From Pseudobdellovibrionaceae bacterium (GTDB taxonomy: Bacteria > Bdellovibrionota > Bdellovibrionia > Bdellovibrionales > JAMPXM01): 16,518 nt of DNA. Shown here in pieces: positions 14,767 through 16,518 of the stretch (positions within the stretch are counted from its first letter, which is position 1; every line of letters begins with the position of its first letter). The notes below the pieces were generated by a model, which saw only the letters and a program-made list of their open reading frames with translations, did no database searches and was not told the DNA's origin. The position numbers were made by a program, and so were the translations under genes. The stretch is taken from the NCBI GenBank assembly GCA_913774795.1, contig CAJYIL010000505.1, positions 1-16,518 of the forward strand. Direction: 5' to 3'.

Positions 14767-16468
14767 CCGCATCCTTTGCTTGAAGTTGGTCGCGCAAGCG
14801 AACTCGTCCGGTCTTTCGACGGCGCGCATGAACAAGAAGCGCACGGCGCTCGCGATCGCCGAAACTTTCCTGAAGTTCTCGCCTCGTCTCACGTACCGCG
14901 TGTCGTCTGCTGACGGCACCAGTGAGGCTTTGTCTCTTCGCGACGCCGATGTCCTGTGGATCTTCCTCGACATCGCGTCGACCTCTCATTTGTTTCATGG
15001 TGAAGAAGCGTGCGCGCAAGACGCGTGTGCGCTTGCCCAAGTCCTCGGTTACGGCGCTCAGTACTCTGTCTCTGACACGCCTTCTGGAGCCCAGGCCTTC
15101 ATCGCAGCCTACCCAAATACCATCTGCCCGCCGGGGGAGGAGAGAGAGAACTTAAAAAGACTCTCGCTCCCCCTTCTCGTCCACCTCGAAGGGGTGCAGA
15201 CATGGTCGCAAGTCGGCGCACGTAAATCGCAAATCGAACAGATCCTTACGTTCTTCATGATGATCGGCTTTAAAAACGTCGGTGACTTGGCGAAATTATC
15301 TTCATCTTCGTTCAACGAGCGCTGGGGACACGTCGGTCTTTTGCTCTGGAAACGCCTGAACGGCCTCGACCGCTGTGTGATCTCGCCGTTGCTCCCGACA
15401 GAGCCTCTTGAAGATTACGTGCACCTGGATTTTCCGATCTCTCTCGTTTCGTTGCTCTTGCGCCACTCCGAGAAATCGCTCGAGTACTTGTTCACGCGCT
15501 TGCAAGGTCGTCGTCTGTTTGCGTCTCGCTTGGTGTTCAACTTCTTCTGCGAGTACTCAGGCGCGCAACACCGGGTCGTCATCGAGCCAAATACTCCTTC
15601 GCGTAACCTCGAGCTTTTCAAAACGTTGCTCGAGAATCGCCTGTCGGAGTTGAATCTCGAGAACCCAATTCGCGATTTTGAACTTCACGTCGTTCCTTGC
15701 GCCGAGAAAGTTCCGCAGCTCGATTTCTTCGAACCGCGTGTGACACATGCCGATCGCCTCGAGACGCTGTTCAGCCTCTTGATGCAGTCATCGGTGAAGC
15801 CCGGGTTGTTCGAGCTCAAAGAAGCGATCATGCCTGAAGAGTCATGGCAGATCGTGAACGAGCTCGTCGTGCGCCCCGAAGAAGTGACGATGCGCCGTCA
15901 GCAAATCTTGCTTGAGCAAGCGTCGCGCGCAGGTGTTCAGCTTTCGTTTGGCGGCGGTTCATTTGGTGGAGCACCAGTGGGGGGCGCGATCGATACGTCT
16001 CGCGAATATGCGGGCATGGCGACTGCGGCGACGAGTTCTGCACATTCTCCACAGAGTTCTGCACACACGCCGAGTTCGTCTCGTGCACTTGTGGTCGCGG
16101 GCTCGGTGGCGCTCGGCGCCTCTGCCGAACTCGATGCGCGCGCATCTTCAGCGCTCGAGCCGCATGTCTCGCGCGTGGCCACTCCGTCGATCGCGTACAC
16201 GCCCGCCTACGGCACGATCGTGAAATCGGCTCCCCGGCCGACGCGACTTCTCGATCATCCGATTCCGTTGATGATTGAAGAGGTTGAGCGACTCAAGATT
16301 CTCTCGAGCACGCCGATCGAGCGGCTCGAGAGTGCGTGGTGGGAAGACGCGACACCTCTTCCACCGAGACGCGATTACTATTTCGCGGTGTCGCCCGAAG
16401 GGCAGTGTCTCTGGATCTTTCAAGATCCTCTGACCGATGAATACTTTCTGCACGGGTACTTTGACTGA
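14681..16468 (+). CDS. imuB: ImuB, catalytically degenerate Y-family polymerase
   Basis: ImuB is the scaffold of the ImuA-ImuB-DnaE2 mutasome and links it to the beta clamp. The 595-residue product shows Y-polymerase remnants: AETFLKFSPRLTYR (60-73), VLWIFLDIASTSHLFHGEE (91-109), SDTPSGAQAFIAAYP (131-145) and thumb-like helices to about 235. The catalytic carboxylates are not recognisable: the first strand reads ILCLKLVAQ, and DADVLW stands where the usual DE pair would be. A clamp-binding candidate QLDFF lies at 346-350. After an Ala/Ser/Gly-rich linker (about 422-500), the C-terminus (RDYYFAVSPEGQCLWIFQD then YFLHGYFD) is the characteristic ImuB ending. ATG 14681 is supported by AAGGAG. Confidence 0.92.
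   Translation: MLDLQISPHKQPSKPQTYAPSALSTRDASRILCLKLVAQANSSGLSTARMNKKRTALAIAETFLKFSPRLTYRVSSADGTSEALSLRDADVLWIFLDIASTSHLFHGEEACAQDACALAQVLGYGAQYSVSDTPSGAQAFIAAYPNTICPPGEERENLKRLSLPLLVHLEGVQTWSQVGARKSQIEQILTFFMMIGFKNVGDLAKLSSSSFNERWGHVGLLLWKRLNGLDRCVISPLLPTEPLEDYVHLDFPISLVSLLLRHSEKSLEYLFTRLQGRRLFASRLVFNFFCEYSGAQHRVVIEPNTPSRNLELFKTLLENRLSELNLENPIRDFELHVVPCAEKVPQLDFFEPRVTHADRLETLFSLLMQSSVKPGLFELKEAIMPEESWQIVNELVVRPEEVTMRRQQILLEQASRAGVQLSFGGGSFGGAPVGGAIDTSREYAGMATAATSSAHSPQSSAHTPSSSRALVVAGSVALGASAELDARASSALEPHVSRVATPSIAYTPAYGTIVKSAPRPTRLLDHPIPLMIEEVERLKILSSTPIERLESAWWEDATPLPPRRDYYFAVSPEGQCLWIFQDPLTDEYFLHGYFD
16033..16074 (+). repeat. Two 21-bp tandem units in the imuB linker
   Basis: GAGTTCTGCACA recurs at 16033 and 16054 (period 21 bp), encoding two SSAHxPx-like heptads (residues about 452-465). 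The rest of each unit has diverged. It is in-frame and lies in a low-complexity linker, consistent with length variation by slippage. Confidence 0.6.
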
Positions 16469-16509
16469 GGTTTTTGTTTTCGGTCTTCGCTGGAGTTTGA
16501 GATTCGCCC

Positions 16510-16514
16510 AGGAG
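16510..16514 (+). promoter_or_regulatory. Shine-Dalgarno for the next gene (probably dnaE2/imuC)
   Basis: AGGAG lies 4 nt from the window end, 41 nt after the imuB stop, with no terminator between. The next gene should start within a few bases beyond the window. In lexA-imuA-imuB cassettes this is normally dnaE2 (imuC). Its identity is inferred from gene order only. Confidence 0.5.
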
Positions 16515-16518
16515 CTTT

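Noticed and set aside
1..16518. Search for CRISPR arrays, insertion sequences, tRNA or rRNA genes and attachment sites.
   Set aside because: I saw no spaced direct repeats of CRISPR type, no transposase or terminal inverted repeats, and no tRNA- or rRNA-like sequence. The 11-bp TTAC array is far too short-period to be CRISPR.

Overview
The window reads as a chromosomal stretch of a Gram-negative, delta-proteobacteria-like organism, most plausibly a relative of Bdellovibrio (Bdellovibrionota). The reasons are the lexA/imuA/imuB cassette with TTAC-type operator half-sites, moderate GC, dense packing, and many secreted proteins with signal peptides. The taxonomic placement is inference; no rRNA or tRNA gene is present to anchor it.

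Region 1 (1-6257, minus strand) is a dipeptide-transport operon read right to left: dppA (lipoprotein binding protein), dppB and dppC (permeases), dppD (ATPase), and a small secreted Thr/Glu-rich coiled-coil protein. Starts and stops overlap between dppB/dppC, dppC/dppD and dppD/coiled-coil gene. No dppF is seen. Upstream of dppA lies a secreted GH88/GH105-type unsaturated-glucuronyl hydrolase homologue.

Region 2 (6258-8165, plus) holds a divergent gene for a 589-residue secreted protein that resembles alpha-helical-toroid plus beta-sandwich polysaccharide lyases. With the GH105 protein it could form a lyase/hydrolase pair acting on a uronic-acid polymer.

Region 3 (8162-9552) holds two base-excision-repair glycosylases head to head, ung (minus) and mpg/aag (plus), only 35 bp apart.

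Region 4 (9639-12286, plus) holds a small HPF/RaiA-like protein followed by a cytoplasmic histidine kinase with four PAS domains and no adjacent response regulator. A convergent gene (12298-12567, minus) encodes a tiny secreted protein with eight cysteines.

Region 5 (about 12780 to the end, plus) is an SOS mutagenesis cassette: lexA, imuA (RecA-like, with a degenerate P-loop) and imuB (inactive Y-family polymerase with a clamp-binding motif). The window ends on a Shine-Dalgarno sequence that probably belongs to dnaE2/imuC. Upstream of lexA are five CTTACA boxes on an exact 11-bp lattice (four consecutive, one 22 bp upstream), overlapping a TTGACT/TATAAC promoter. This direct-repeat operator is the most striking non-coding signal in the window. 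Together ung, mpg and lexA-imuA-imuB make the right half a DNA-repair and mutagenesis neighbourhood.
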